A DNA stretch of 64,000 nt from Flavobacteriaceae bacterium R38 (GTDB taxonomy: Bacteria > Bacteroidota > Bacteroidia > Flavobacteriales > Flavobacteriaceae). The number at the start of each line of letters is the position of its first letter. The stretch's first letter is position 1. Below, in pieces: positions 1-7,791 of the stretch. Made by a program: the position numbers and the translations under genes. The DNA lies in contig WXYP01000003.1 in the NCBI GenBank assembly GCA_009901575.1, positions 372,001 through 436,000 of the forward strand, given 5' to 3'. The notes below the pieces were generated by a model that saw only the letters and a list, made by a program, of their open reading frames with translations, was not told the origin of the DNA and searched no databases.

Positions 1-381
1 TCTCCGGATCAATCAAAATACATGTATAAAGTTCCTCATTCTTTAATCTCAAGAGAAGATATTGATTTTGATAATCCTGATTATGATTTATGGCCTGCAC
101 TTAAAAATGCAAAGGGATACATTGCCAATTTGAATCATGGAGAGGCATTGTATATGCCTGAAGGGTATTGGCATTATATGAAATATTTAACTCCCGGATT
201 CTCTATGAGTCTAAGATCGTTTCCGTCTAAGCCTAAAAATTTAGCTAAAGCAGCTTATAATGTTTTAGTGATGCGTCATTTTGATGTTATGATGCGAAAA
301 ATAAAAGGTCAGGCCTGGATAGATTATAAAAACGAACAGGCTATCATAAGAACTCATAAAAACTTAGGAATTAGCGTATAA
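1..381 (+). CDS. Cupin-like (JmjC-type) domain protein, C-terminal part
   Basis: The frame is open from the first base of the window, so this is the 3' end of a longer gene; about 126 residues are visible. The visible part includes a MPEGYWHYM segment, which resembles the C-terminal iron-binding histidine strand of cupin_8/JmjC-like 2-oxoglutarate-dependent hydroxylases, followed by a helical tail. The rest of the metal site (HxD/E) would lie upstream and cannot be checked. It converges on recX and their 3' ends overlap by 11 bp. Family assignment is by motif and general resemblance only; the substrate is unknown. Confidence 0.6.
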   Translation, partial: SPDQSKYMYKVPHSLISREDIDFDNPDYDLWPALKNAKGYIANLNHGEALYMPEGYWHYMKYLTPGFSMSLRSFPSKPKNLAKAAYNVLVMRHFDVMMRKIKGQAWIDYKNEQAIIRTHKNLGISV

Positions 382-844
382 AGTCATTCATCTTTTCATA
401 AACCATATTAGATTCCCATCCTCTGTAAAGAAGGTAATCAATGAATTTCTTTTTTCGGACTTGTAATTTTTCACCTTCCAGCTGTTCCCAGCGCTTTTCA
501 GCTAATTCGTGAAAAACTTGAAAATAATCCTCTTCATTTATTTCTTTTAATGCAGTTTTTATGTTGTACTTGGAGATATCACGTAGTTTAAGCTCCTGAA
601 CAATTCTTCTTTTCCCCCATTTTTTTACGCGAAACTTTCCTCTGGCAAAACTTTTAGCAAAACGCTCTTCATTTAAAAAATTATCCTTGATAAGATGTGT
701 GACAATATGATCAATTGCCTGGGGTATCATATTCATATTTCGAAGTTTAGAAATGACCTCTTTATGGCACCTGTCCTGATAAGCACAAAAATATTCAAGT
801 TTTTTTGTGGCTTCGTCTACAGTATAAGATTTTTGCTCTTTCAT
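371..844 (-). CDS. recX: Regulatory protein RecX
   Basis: This is a 157-residue helical, highly charged protein of RecX type, the modulator that caps or inhibits RecA filaments. The typical features are three-helix repeats, a motif of type LIKDNFLNEERFAKSFARGK near residues 55-75, and a C-terminal YLLYRGW segment. I chose the ATG at 844 (MKEQKSYTVDEA). An in-frame ATG at 868 would begin inside the terminator hairpin after rng and adds a non-conserved hydrophobic octapeptide. The gene lies downstream of rng, 14 nt beyond that terminator. A TATTTTTG promoter-like element ends only 6 nt before the ATG, suggesting a near-leaderless mRNA. Confidence 0.88.
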   Translation of the reverse strand: MKEQKSYTVDEATKKLEYFCAYQDRCHKEVISKLRNMNMIPQAIDHIVTHLIKDNFLNEERFAKSFARGKFRVKKWGKRRIVQELKLRDISKYNIKTALKEINEEDYFQVFHELAEKRWEQLEGEKLQVRKKKFIDYLLYRGWESNMVYEKMNDFIR

Positions 845-850
845 AAAGGG

Positions 851-858
851 CAAAAATA
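851..858 (-). promoter_or_regulatory. Candidate -7 promoter element for recX
   Basis: The minus strand reads TATTTTTG, matching the Bacteroidota -7 consensus TAnnTTTG. It sits in the U-tract of the rng terminator and ends 6 nt before the recX ATG, so the inferred start site would be at or next to the start codon. There is no clear -33 TTTG. Chance occurrence in a T-rich tract is possible. Confidence 0.35.
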
Positions 859-887
859 AAAAAACCACGTCATTGACGTGGTTTTTT
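859..887 (-). terminator. Intrinsic terminator of rng, upstream of recX
   Basis: The stem ACCACGTC/GACGTGGT has a 3-nt loop, and A and T runs lie on both sides, so it can work in either direction. On the minus strand it directly follows the rng stop codon and is followed by a long U-tract. It separates rng from recX. Confidence 0.85.
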
Positions 888-2432
888 CTAATTTAATACG
901 GTTCCGTTTTTATCTTTAAAACGATATTCCATGTACGTGTAAGCGTCTCTTGGTAATACTTTTATCCATTTTTTGTGTTCTAAGTACCACTTAGAACGGA
1001 TGGATGGAAATCCTTTGGTTAAATAAGCAGCAATAAACGGATGAGTATTTAATATTACTCCATTTTTATGATCCTTATTGCTGAGAATTTTTTCAAGATC
1101 GGAATTAATCTTATCAATAATTAAAATTGGTGCATCAATCTCACCATTTCCGCTAGGGTCTTCCTCTCGGGTTTTGATATTTCTTTCCGGCCTGACTCTT
1201 TGTCTTGTAATTTGTATAAGTCCAAATTTACTTGGAGGTAATATTTTGTGTTTTGCTCTGTCTTCTTTCATTTCTTCTCTAAGATGATCATAGAGCTTCC
1301 TTCTGTTTTCAGAAGTAGACATATCAATGAAATCTATAACAATAATACCTCCCATATCCCGAAGCCTGAGCTGTCTTGCAATTTCTGAAGCAGCGATTAA
1401 ATTAACTTCTAAAGCAGTACCTTCTTGTGTCTTTGCTTTATTAGAACGATTCCCGCTATTGACATCAATAACATGAAGCGCTTCGGTATGTTCAATAATT
1501 AGATAAGCTCCTTTACTCATGGAAACTGTTTTTCCAAAAGAAGCTTTAATTTGTCTTTCTATTCCTGCTTTTTCAAAAATAGGAACAGATGATTTATACA
1601 ACTTTACAATTGATTCTTTTTCTGGTGCAATTTCTTGCAAATAATCTTTGATTTGGTAATAAAGCGTTTCATCATCAACCTGAATACTGGTAAATGAATC
1701 GTTAAAAACATCTCTTAGTATAGAAGCTGCTCTGTTAAGCTCACTTAATACTTTTGATGGATGTTCGGCTTTATAAATTTTTTTACACATGGTCGTCCAA
1801 CGACCAATTAAATTGTGTAAATCTTTATCTAGTTCTGCAACTTTTTTACCTTGTGCTACTGTGCGAACTATCACACCAAACCCTTTAGGTTTAATGCTCT
1901 GAACTAATCTTTTTAACCTATCTTTTTCTTCTTTTTCTTCTATTTTTTGCGAAATAGAAATTCGATCAGAAAAAGGAACAAGTACCAAATAACGTCCGGC
2001 TATTGATAACTCCGAACTAATTCTTGGTCCTTTTGTAGATATAGGTTCTTTTACAATTTGCACTAATATAGATTGATTGGCTTTTAGAGCGTTACCAATA
2101 AGCCCGTCTTTATCTATATCTTTTTCAAATGGAAAGTCTTTTAAACTAAAGTCTTTAAGTTTACCTGTGCTTACACGTTTTATGAATTTCAATAAAGAAG
2201 GAAGTTTAGGACCTAAATCATGATAATGCAAAAAAGCATCTTTTTCATATCCTACATTTACAAATGCAGCATTAAGTCCGGCAACAGGTTTTCTGATTTT
2301 GGCCAACATGATGTCTCCAACAGAAAAACTATTGTTGTCTTCTTCTTTATGTAATTCAATTAGTTTTCCATCCTTTAGTAAGGCAAAATCAACTGCAGAG
2401 GAACCAGATCTAATAATTAATTCTTTATTCAC
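888..2432 (-). CDS. rng: Ribonuclease G (RNase E/G family)
   Basis: This 514-residue endoribonuclease acts in rRNA 5' maturation and mRNA decay. The N-terminal S1-like domain (about residues 37-125) includes AKIRKPVAGLNAAFVNVGYE. The DNase I-like catalytic core keeps both metal-binding aspartates, in LHVIDVNSGN (about residue 320) and IIVIDFIDM (about residue 364). The CPxCxGxG 'Zn-link' found after the core in E. coli RNase E and G is not seen; the corresponding stretch (REEDPSGNGE) has no cysteine. The length fits RNase G, with no long degradosome scaffold. A strong terminator follows the stop codon. Confidence 0.95.
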   Translation of the reverse strand: MNKELIIRSGSSAVDFALLKDGKLIELHKEEDNNSFSVGDIMLAKIRKPVAGLNAAFVNVGYEKDAFLHYHDLGPKLPSLLKFIKRVSTGKLKDFSLKDFPFEKDIDKDGLIGNALKANQSILVQIVKEPISTKGPRISSELSIAGRYLVLVPFSDRISISQKIEEKEEKDRLKRLVQSIKPKGFGVIVRTVAQGKKVAELDKDLHNLIGRWTTMCKKIYKAEHPSKVLSELNRAASILRDVFNDSFTSIQVDDETLYYQIKDYLQEIAPEKESIVKLYKSSVPIFEKAGIERQIKASFGKTVSMSKGAYLIIEHTEALHVIDVNSGNRSNKAKTQEGTALEVNLIAASEIARQLRLRDMGGIIVIDFIDMSTSENRRKLYDHLREEMKEDRAKHKILPPSKFGLIQITRQRVRPERNIKTREEDPSGNGEIDAPILIIDKINSDLEKILSNKDHKNGVILNTHPFIAAYLTKGFPSIRSKWYLEHKKWIKVLPRDAYTYMEYRFKDKNGTVLN

Positions 2433-2566
2433 TCTGAATCAATTTGTATCAATACCGCTAAGCGGTACAGATGGATTAAACAATAAATTTTCACAGGTTT
2501 TTATACCCGTCGAAATCTCACGATTTGTGAAATTTCTATTTCAATGAACGTTAATTTCTTAAACTG

Positions 2567-2594
2567 AAAAAGTAGTTAGAATTAACTACTTTTT
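2567..2594 (-). terminator. Terminator overlapping the stop of the small basic ORF
   Basis: The 12-bp perfect stem AAAAAGTAGTTA/TAACTACTTTTT has a GAAT loop. On the minus strand the rising arm contains the last two lysine codons and the stop codon of the 29-residue ORF at 2586-2675. It ends the HU-small protein transcript before rng. Confidence 0.85.
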
Positions 2595-2675
2595 CTTGTG
2601 ACGGTTAGCTCTTCTTCTTTTTTTACGCTTGTGCGTGGCTACCTTATGTCTTTTTCTTTTTTTACCGCTTGGCAT
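2586..2675 (-). CDS. 29-residue lysine/arginine-rich protein, possibly ribosomal
   Basis: This short frame begins MPSGKKRKRHKV, and nearly every residue is Lys, Arg or His; it ends in KKK and a stop. It lies 29 bp after the HU gene on the same strand and is closed by a terminator that overlaps its stop codon, so it looks like a real co-transcribed gene. From memory, near-identical small basic proteins sit at this locus in other Flavobacteriia. Composition suggests RNA or ribosome binding. It could be one of the tiny ribosomal proteins of this phylum (such as bL38 reported from F. johnsoniae), but I cannot confirm that identity. Confidence 0.75.
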   Translation of the reverse strand: MPSGKKRKRHKVATHKRKKRRRANRHKKK

Positions 2676-2704
2676 ATGAAATTCTTTAACTTAATTAATA
2701 TTAT

Positions 2705-2995
2705 TTATTTTACTTCAACGTTGCTTTTAACTCCTTCAACAAAAACTTTTGCTGGTTTAAAGGCTGGTATATTGTGTGCAGGTATCTTTATAGTAGTATT
2801 CTTTGATATATTTCTACCTGTTTTTTCTGCTCTTGTCTTAATAATAAAGCTTCCGAAGCCACGTAAATAAACGTTATCTCCACTTTCTAATGAGTTTTTT
2901 ACTTCATCCATAAAAGATTCTACAGTAGCTTGTACATCTCCTTTTTCTATCCCAAGCTTTTCTGAAATCTTAGCAACAATATCTGCTTTCGTCAT
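2705..2995 (-). CDS. hup: HU family DNA-binding protein
   Basis: This 96-residue histone-like protein forms dimers that bend DNA. It has the helix-turn-helix N-terminus (MTKADIVAKISEKLG), the GFGSF turn at about residues 46-50, and the beta-arm with the IPAHNIPAFKPAK motif that inserts proline into the minor groove. Its length is usual for HU/IHF. A TATATTTG promoter element lies 43 bp upstream, and the 29-residue basic ORF follows in the same transcript. Confidence 0.95.
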   Translation of the reverse strand: MTKADIVAKISEKLGIEKGDVQATVESFMDEVKNSLESGDNVYLRGFGSFIIKTRAEKTGRNISKNTTIKIPAHNIPAFKPAKVFVEGVKSNVEVK

Positions 2996-3037
2996 TTTAC
3001 TTTATATTTTATTTTAACTATGTTGAAATTAGGGATG

Positions 3038-3045
3038 CAAATATA
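3038..3045 (-). promoter_or_regulatory. -7 promoter element for hup
   Basis: The minus strand reads TATATTTG, a perfect TAnnTTTG match, 43 nt before the HU start codon. No clear -33 TTTG was seen. Confidence 0.6.
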
Positions 3046-3101
3046 TATTAATTATCTATAATTTAAAGCCTAATTCATTAAAATTTAACCATATAAACTT
3101 T

Positions 3102-3109
3102 TAATTTTG
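3102..3109 (+). promoter_or_regulatory. -7 promoter element for mutY
   Basis: TAATTTTG matches TAnnTTTG and lies 17 nt before the mutY ATG, which implies a short leader. It shares the divergent region with the hup promoter. Confidence 0.5.
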
Positions 3110-3126
3110 GTTTTTTAATTACAAAA

Positions 3127-4164
3127 ATGAATTTTAATAAAACGATTACAAACTGGTATCAAAAGAATAAGAGGGACTTACCCTGGCGTAAAACTATAAA
3201 TCCGTACTATATTTGGCTTTCAGAAATTATGCTTCAGCAAACCCGTGTAGAACAAGGATTACCTTATTATATTAAATTTACAGAATCATATCCAACTGTT
3301 TTTGATCTTGCCAATGCTCCGGAAGACGAAGTTTTAAAATTATGGCAAGGCTTGGGCTATTATTCCAGGGCAAGAAACCTGCACGCAACTGCTAAGTATG
3401 TTGCTTTTGAATTGAATGGGGTATTTCCTGATGCTTATGCAAAACTCGTGAAATTAAAAGGAGTGGGAGATTATACGGCTAGTGCCATAGCTTCTATTTG
3501 TTTTAATGAGGTAACTCCGGTCGTAGATGGAAATGTGTACAGGGTTTTAGCCAGGTATTTTGGAATTGATACGCCAATTAATTCAACTCCCGGAATTAAA
3601 TACTTTAAACAACTGGCGAAAGAGCTTATTGATCATGATGATCCTGCTACTTATAACCAGGCTATAATGGAGTTTGGTGCCAAACAATGCAAACCTAAGA
3701 GTCCGAATTGTGCAATATGCCCTTTAAATGAAAGTTGTATAGCGCTTCAAAAACAGAAAATAACTCAATTACCTGTTAAAATAAAAAAAGGAAAGATTCG
3801 TAAACGATATTTTAATTATCTGATTGTTTCTGATGATGATTTAGTTATGCTTCAACAACGCGAACAGAAAGGAATCTGGCAAAACTTATATGAATTCCCT
3901 CTTATTGAAGAACCGGCTGAATTGACAAAAGAAGAAATAGTTCAGCATGAGTATTTTAAAAATTTAATGGAAGACAATGCATATGAAGTTTCGCTTTATA
4001 ATGAAACACCTGTGATTCATAAATTATCGCACCAACACATTTACACAAAATTTTGGATTGTGAATAGCCATCAAAAATTGAAAAAAGGAATCGAATTATC
4101 TTCAATCAGGGATTATGCTGTGCCGGTACTAATTGCAAATTTTGTTGAAGATTACGGTTTTTAG
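3127..4164 (+). CDS. mutY: A/G-specific adenine glycosylase MutY
   Basis: This 345-residue base-excision repair enzyme removes adenine opposite 8-oxoguanine. The catalytic glutamate is in LSEIMLQQT (Glu33). The helix-hairpin-helix GVGDYTA is followed by the catalytic aspartate in VVDGNVYR (Asp134). The [4Fe-4S] ligands Cys188, Cys195, Cys198 and Cys204 have the exact C-X6-C-X2-C-X5-C spacing. The C-terminal NUDIX-like domain recognises 8-oxoG. The order mutY-ssb-gldE-gldD is common in Flavobacteriia. Confidence 0.97.
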   Translation: MNFNKTITNWYQKNKRDLPWRKTINPYYIWLSEIMLQQTRVEQGLPYYIKFTESYPTVFDLANAPEDEVLKLWQGLGYYSRARNLHATAKYVAFELNGVFPDAYAKLVKLKGVGDYTASAIASICFNEVTPVVDGNVYRVLARYFGIDTPINSTPGIKYFKQLAKELIDHDDPATYNQAIMEFGAKQCKPKSPNCAICPLNESCIALQKQKITQLPVKIKKGKIRKRYFNYLIVSDDDLVMLQQREQKGIWQNLYEFPLIEEPAELTKEEIVQHEYFKNLMEDNAYEVSLYNETPVIHKLSHQHIYTKFWIVNSHQKLKKGIELSSIRDYAVPVLIANFVEDYGF

Positions 4165-4181
4165 AAGTTTGTAAAATTTAG

Positions 4182-4189
4182 TACTTTTG
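4182..4189 (+). promoter_or_regulatory. -7 promoter element for ssb
   Basis: TACTTTTG matches TAnnTTTG, 28 nt before the ssb ATG. A TTTG 10 bp upstream is too close to be a proper -33 box. Confidence 0.5.
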
Positions 4190-4217
4190 ATAGAATACAG
4201 AAATATATTCAATAATT

Positions 4218-4676
4218 ATGAGTGGAACACTTAATAAAGTAATGCTGATAGGGCATTTAGGAGATGAAGTTAAGATGCATTATTTTGAAGGGGGAAATTC
4301 CATAGGTCGGTTCCCGTTGGCAACTAATGAAACTTACACTAACAGGCAAACGGGAGAACGTGTTACTAATACAGAATGGCATAATATTGTAGTCAGGAAT
4401 AAGGCAGCAGAAATATGTGAAAAGTATTTAAGTAAAGGAGATAAAATTTATGTAGAAGGACGCCTCAAAACAAGACAATGGCAAGGAGAGGATGGGAACA
4501 CAAGATATTCTACAGAAATTCAGGTAAACGATTTTACGTTTTTAACCACAAAAAAAGAGTCGCAACAGAATGCATCTCAGCAAAGACCTGTTACCCCTAA
4601 ACCTGCACAAGAACAACAGGTGAAAACTCAGGATACATTTGTAGCACCAGAAGAAGATGACGATCTGCCATTTTAA
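4218..4676 (+). CDS. ssb: Single-stranded DNA-binding protein
   Basis: This 152-residue SSB has an N-terminal OB-fold (residues 1-110; starts MSGTLNKVMLIGHLG, with GRLKTRQW on a later strand). A glutamine/proline-rich linker follows, then the acidic tip EEDDDLPF that recruits repair and replication partners. It has its own promoter element and is followed 24 bp later by gldE. The same DDLPF tip occurs on the DUF3127 protein at 34060-34437. Confidence 0.96.
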   Translation: MSGTLNKVMLIGHLGDEVKMHYFEGGNSIGRFPLATNETYTNRQTGERVTNTEWHNIVVRNKAAEICEKYLSKGDKIYVEGRLKTRQWQGEDGNTRYSTEIQVNDFTFLTTKKESQQNASQQRPVTPKPAQEQQVKTQDTFVAPEEDDDLPF

Positions 4677-4700
4677 TATCGCTAACTAAAAACAAATTTT

Positions 4701-6011
4701 TTGGACCCAGAGCCCTCAAGTTTTTTATTTATCACACTTACTTCTATAGACAATACTATTGTCCTGAAGTTTACCGTACTTTTTTTATTGCTGATATGTT
4801 CTGCACTAATATCTGGAGCAGAAGTCGCTTTTTTTTCACTCTCTCAGACAGAAATAAATGAAGAAGCAACAGCAAATACAACAAAAGGAAATATTATTGT
4901 AAAACTCCTGAATAAACCCAAGAAGCTTCTGGCAACTATTTTGGTTGCAAACAATACTATCAATATTGCTATTGTATTACTCTTTAGTTCTTTAAGCGAT
5001 TATATGTTTGGAGATATTGAAGATAAATGGATTCGGTTTTCTCTGGAGGTAGGCGCAATTACTTTTTTGATCTTACTTTTTGGGGAAATACTCCCTAAAG
5101 TGTATGCAAGCAGAAATAAGATTAAATTCTCACATTTTATGGCATATCCGCTAAAAGGATTGGATATTCTTTTTACTCCTATTAGTATGCCTATGCGTTC
5201 GATAACCATTTTTCTTCAAAATAAGTTGGGAAGACAGAAATCCAACCTTTCTGTAGATCAATTATCACATGCGTTAGAATTAACATCAGAAGAAGATACA
5301 ACAAAAGAAGAGCAGAAAATTTTAAAAGGAATTGTTTCTTTTGGAAATACAGACACCAAACAGGTAATGTGCCCCAGGATTGACATTTTTGCGCTGAATG
5401 AAGAAATGAAGTTTTCTGAAATTATGCCGGATATCATAAAGCATGGGTATTCCCGTATTCCGGTTTATAAAGAAAATATAGATGCAGTTACCGGAGTTCT
5501 TTATGCAAAAGATTTATTACCTCATTTAGATAAGAAAACATTCGATTGGAAAAAATTAAAAAGAGCCCCGTATTTTGTTCCGGAGAATAAAAAGTTAGAC
5601 GATCTTTTAAAAGAATTCCAGGAGATGAAGAATCACTTGGCTATTGTTGTTGATGAGTATGGAGGAACCTCAGGATTGGTAACATTAGAAGATATCATAG
5701 AGGAAATTGTAGGAGATATAAGTGATGAATTTGATGATGAAGATTTAATTTTTTCAAAATTAGATGAGAATAATTACGTGTTTGAAGGAAAAACAGCATT
5801 AAAAGACTTTTACAGGGTACTCAAAATAGAAGATGAATCTATATTTGAAGAACAAAAAGGAGAGTCGGAAACAATAGCAGGCTTTGTTTTGGAAATTGCA
5901 GGAAGTTTTCCTAAAATGGGAGATAAAATAATATTTAAAGATTATACGTTTATTGTTGAGGCTTTAGATAGAAAACGAATTAAACAAATTAAAGTAATGA
6001 TGATGCCATGA
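4701..6011 (+). CDS. gldE: Gliding motility-associated protein GldE (CNNM/CBS family)
   Basis: This 436-residue membrane protein is of the HlyC/CorC (CNNM) type. It has an N-terminal DUF21 region with several hydrophobic segments (about residues 20-165), two CBS motifs (about 205-335, with VVDEYGGTSGLVTLEDIIEE) and a C-terminal CorC_HlyC domain. GldE is linked genetically to the GldD lipoprotein and gliding/T9SS function in Flavobacterium. The start must be the TTG at 4701, because an in-frame stop lies 16-18 bp upstream and no ATG or GTG fits the conserved MDPEP N-terminus. The stop overlaps gldD by 4 bp. Confidence 0.93.
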   Translation: MDPEPSSFLFITLTSIDNTIVLKFTVLFLLLICSALISGAEVAFFSLSQTEINEEATANTTKGNIIVKLLNKPKKLLATILVANNTINIAIVLLFSSLSDYMFGDIEDKWIRFSLEVGAITFLILLFGEILPKVYASRNKIKFSHFMAYPLKGLDILFTPISMPMRSITIFLQNKLGRQKSNLSVDQLSHALELTSEEDTTKEEQKILKGIVSFGNTDTKQVMCPRIDIFALNEEMKFSEIMPDIIKHGYSRIPVYKENIDAVTGVLYAKDLLPHLDKKTFDWKKLKRAPYFVPENKKLDDLLKEFQEMKNHLAIVVDEYGGTSGLVTLEDIIEEIVGDISDEFDDEDLIFSKLDENNYVFEGKTALKDFYRVLKIEDESIFEEQKGESETIAGFVLEIAGSFPKMGDKIIFKDYTFIVEALDRKRIKQIKVMMMP

Positions 6012-6559
6012 TAAAATATGTAATTTTTTTATTTCTGATTATTAGTTTGTTTTCGTGTAAGAATGAAGTGATTCCAAAGCCTAAAGCAATGCTGCGTCTG
6101 GAATACCCTAAACCCAGTTACAGTATCATAGAAGAATCGTATCCTTTTACTTTTGAGCTTAATGAACTGGCTAATGTAAAAAATAACGATGATTATCAAC
6201 TTGAAGTAGTTTATCCACGCTTAAAAGCAACTATTCATATTACTTATAAAGAAGTTAAAAATAATATAGATAGCTTGTTAAGAGATGCAGAAAAACTGAC
6301 TTTTGATCATGTGGTAAAAGCCGATGATATTCAGATGCAACCTTTTGAAAATGGAGATTCCAGAGTGTATGGAAAACTTTTTGAAGTTGCAGGAGATGCA
6401 GCTTCACAGGCACAGTTTTATATCACAGACAGTACCAGGCATTTTTTAACAGGATCTCTCTACTTTAATGTTAAGCCAAATTATGATTCTATATTTCCTG
6501 CGGCCGATTATCTCAAGGAAGATATGCGTAGAATGGTAGAATCGCTTCGTTGGCAATGA
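6008..6559 (+). CDS. gldD: Gliding motility lipoprotein GldD
   Basis: This 183-residue lipoprotein is required for gliding and type IX secretion in relatives. The N-terminal signal peptide ends in a lipobox LFSC, placing the lipidated cysteine at about residue 17. The mature part begins KNEVIPKPKAMLRLEYP, typical of GldD. Its ATGA overlap with gldE implies translational coupling. No other gld or spr genes are in the window. Confidence 0.93.
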   Translation: MIKYVIFLFLIISLFSCKNEVIPKPKAMLRLEYPKPSYSIIEESYPFTFELNELANVKNNDDYQLEVVYPRLKATIHITYKEVKNNIDSLLRDAEKLTFDHVVKADDIQMQPFENGDSRVYGKLFEVAGDAASQAQFYITDSTRHFLTGSLYFNVKPNYDSIFPAADYLKEDMRRMVESLRWQ

Positions 6560-6656
6560 AATTGGAAGCTATTTTATTTTTTATTATAAAAATTCTTCTA
6601 AAAAATAATTTTAGCTCAGGTAAAAGTCAGATTTTTGCACTTTCATTTTAAAACAG

Positions 6657-7553
6657 ATGATGAATCAGAAGCAGGCAAAATGGGTTTACCTTATTATTCT
6701 TTCTATTATATGGGGAAGCTCATTCATTCTTATTAAAAAATCTTTAATTGGCTTATCTGCTATACAGGTGGGTGCGTTGCGGATTATATTTACATCATTT
6801 TTTCTTTTTATAGCAGGTTTTAAAGCAGTTAAAGAAATAAAAAAAGAACACTGGAAATGGATTGCATGGTCTGGGTTTTTAGGTTCTTTCTTTCCTCCTT
6901 TTCTGTTTGCTATAGCTCAAACCGAATTAGATAGTGCAATAGCATCTATTTTAAATTCATTGACTCCTTTGAATACTACGATAATAGGGATTGCACTTTT
7001 TGGGGTTTTAGTGACCAAAAGACAAATTTTAGGAGTGATTATAGGATTAATAGGAACAGTTATTTTAATTGCCAAAGGAGCAGAATTTAATCCAAATCAA
7101 AATTACTGGTATAGTACTTTGATCATTGCATCTTCTATAGGTTATGCGTTTAACATCAATATTTTAAAAAGATATTTAAATAATTTAGGTGCCTTGAGTA
7201 TAGCTGTAGGAAACTTTGTTTGTATTCTCCTGCCGGCAATAATTGTATTGGTGTTTACCGGGTTTTTCGGTCAGGTTTTTTCTTCTCCGGAAATGCAGCA
7301 GGGATTGATGTATGTGATTGTTCTTGCTTTATTCGGTACAGCTTTTGCAAAAGTGTTGTTTAATAAACTAATAAGTGTAGCTAGTCCGATTTTTGCTGCG
7401 TCAGTTACTTACACAATGCCTTTAATGGCTATTTTTTGGGGTATTATTGATGGAGAATCACTCAGTTTTTACCAACTTATAGGTGGCGCTATTATTCTTT
7501 TAGGTGTATATCTTGCTAATAAAAAGAATAATGGGAAGGCAATTACTAAATAG
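6657..7553 (+). CDS. EamA/DMT-family transporter
   Basis: This 298-residue inner-membrane protein is made of two EamA repeats, about ten hydrophobic helices in all. The first repeat starts at WVYLIILSIIWGSSFILIKK and the second at about residue 150. The C-terminal tail is short and basic. Drug/metabolite-superfamily members export amino acids or other small metabolites; the sequence does not show which. There is a 97-bp gap after gldD, so it is probably a separate unit. Confidence 0.9.
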   Translation: MMNQKQAKWVYLIILSIIWGSSFILIKKSLIGLSAIQVGALRIIFTSFFLFIAGFKAVKEIKKEHWKWIAWSGFLGSFFPPFLFAIAQTELDSAIASILNSLTPLNTTIIGIALFGVLVTKRQILGVIIGLIGTVILIAKGAEFNPNQNYWYSTLIIASSIGYAFNINILKRYLNNLGALSIAVGNFVCILLPAIIVLVFTGFFGQVFSSPEMQQGLMYVIVLALFGTAFAKVLFNKLISVASPIFAASVTYTMPLMAIFWGIIDGESLSFYQLIGGAIILLGVYLANKKNNGKAITK

Positions 7554-7561
7554 TATAAAAT

Positions 7562-7587
7562 AGATTCTCATTTTCATGGGAATTACA
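7562..7587. repeat. Degenerate copy of a short palindromic intergenic repeat
   Basis: AGATTCTCA, a short loop, then TGGGAATTACA resembles the AGATTCC...GGAATGACA palindromes at 27268-27294 and 29675-29700. It is more diverged than those copies. A further half-like stretch (GTCATTCCGGAATTC) lies near 7659. The rest of the 238-bp gap, apart from the terminator, shows nothing else I can name. Confidence 0.4.
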
Positions 7588-7733
7588 ATTTAGATAATTA
7601 CGTTTATAACTCATAGATTTTTTTTTAATATTTAATCATTTAAATGATACACTTACTTGTCATTCCGGAATTCTTTAGGGTAGATTTTAAATTCCTTATT
7701 TCCACTTCACTTTCAGGATGATACTTAAAATAA

Positions 7734-7762
7734 AAGAGCCTCACTAAAATAGCGAGGCTCTT
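7734..7762 (-). terminator. Terminator of the M16 peptidase operon
   Basis: The stem AAGAGCCTC/GAGGCTCTT has an 11-nt loop, with a T-rich tract on the minus-strand exit side. It lies 30 bp beyond the stop of the distal peptidase gene. Confidence 0.8.
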
Positions 7763-7791
7763 GTTTCTTAAATGATATTATCTCAGCTTTA

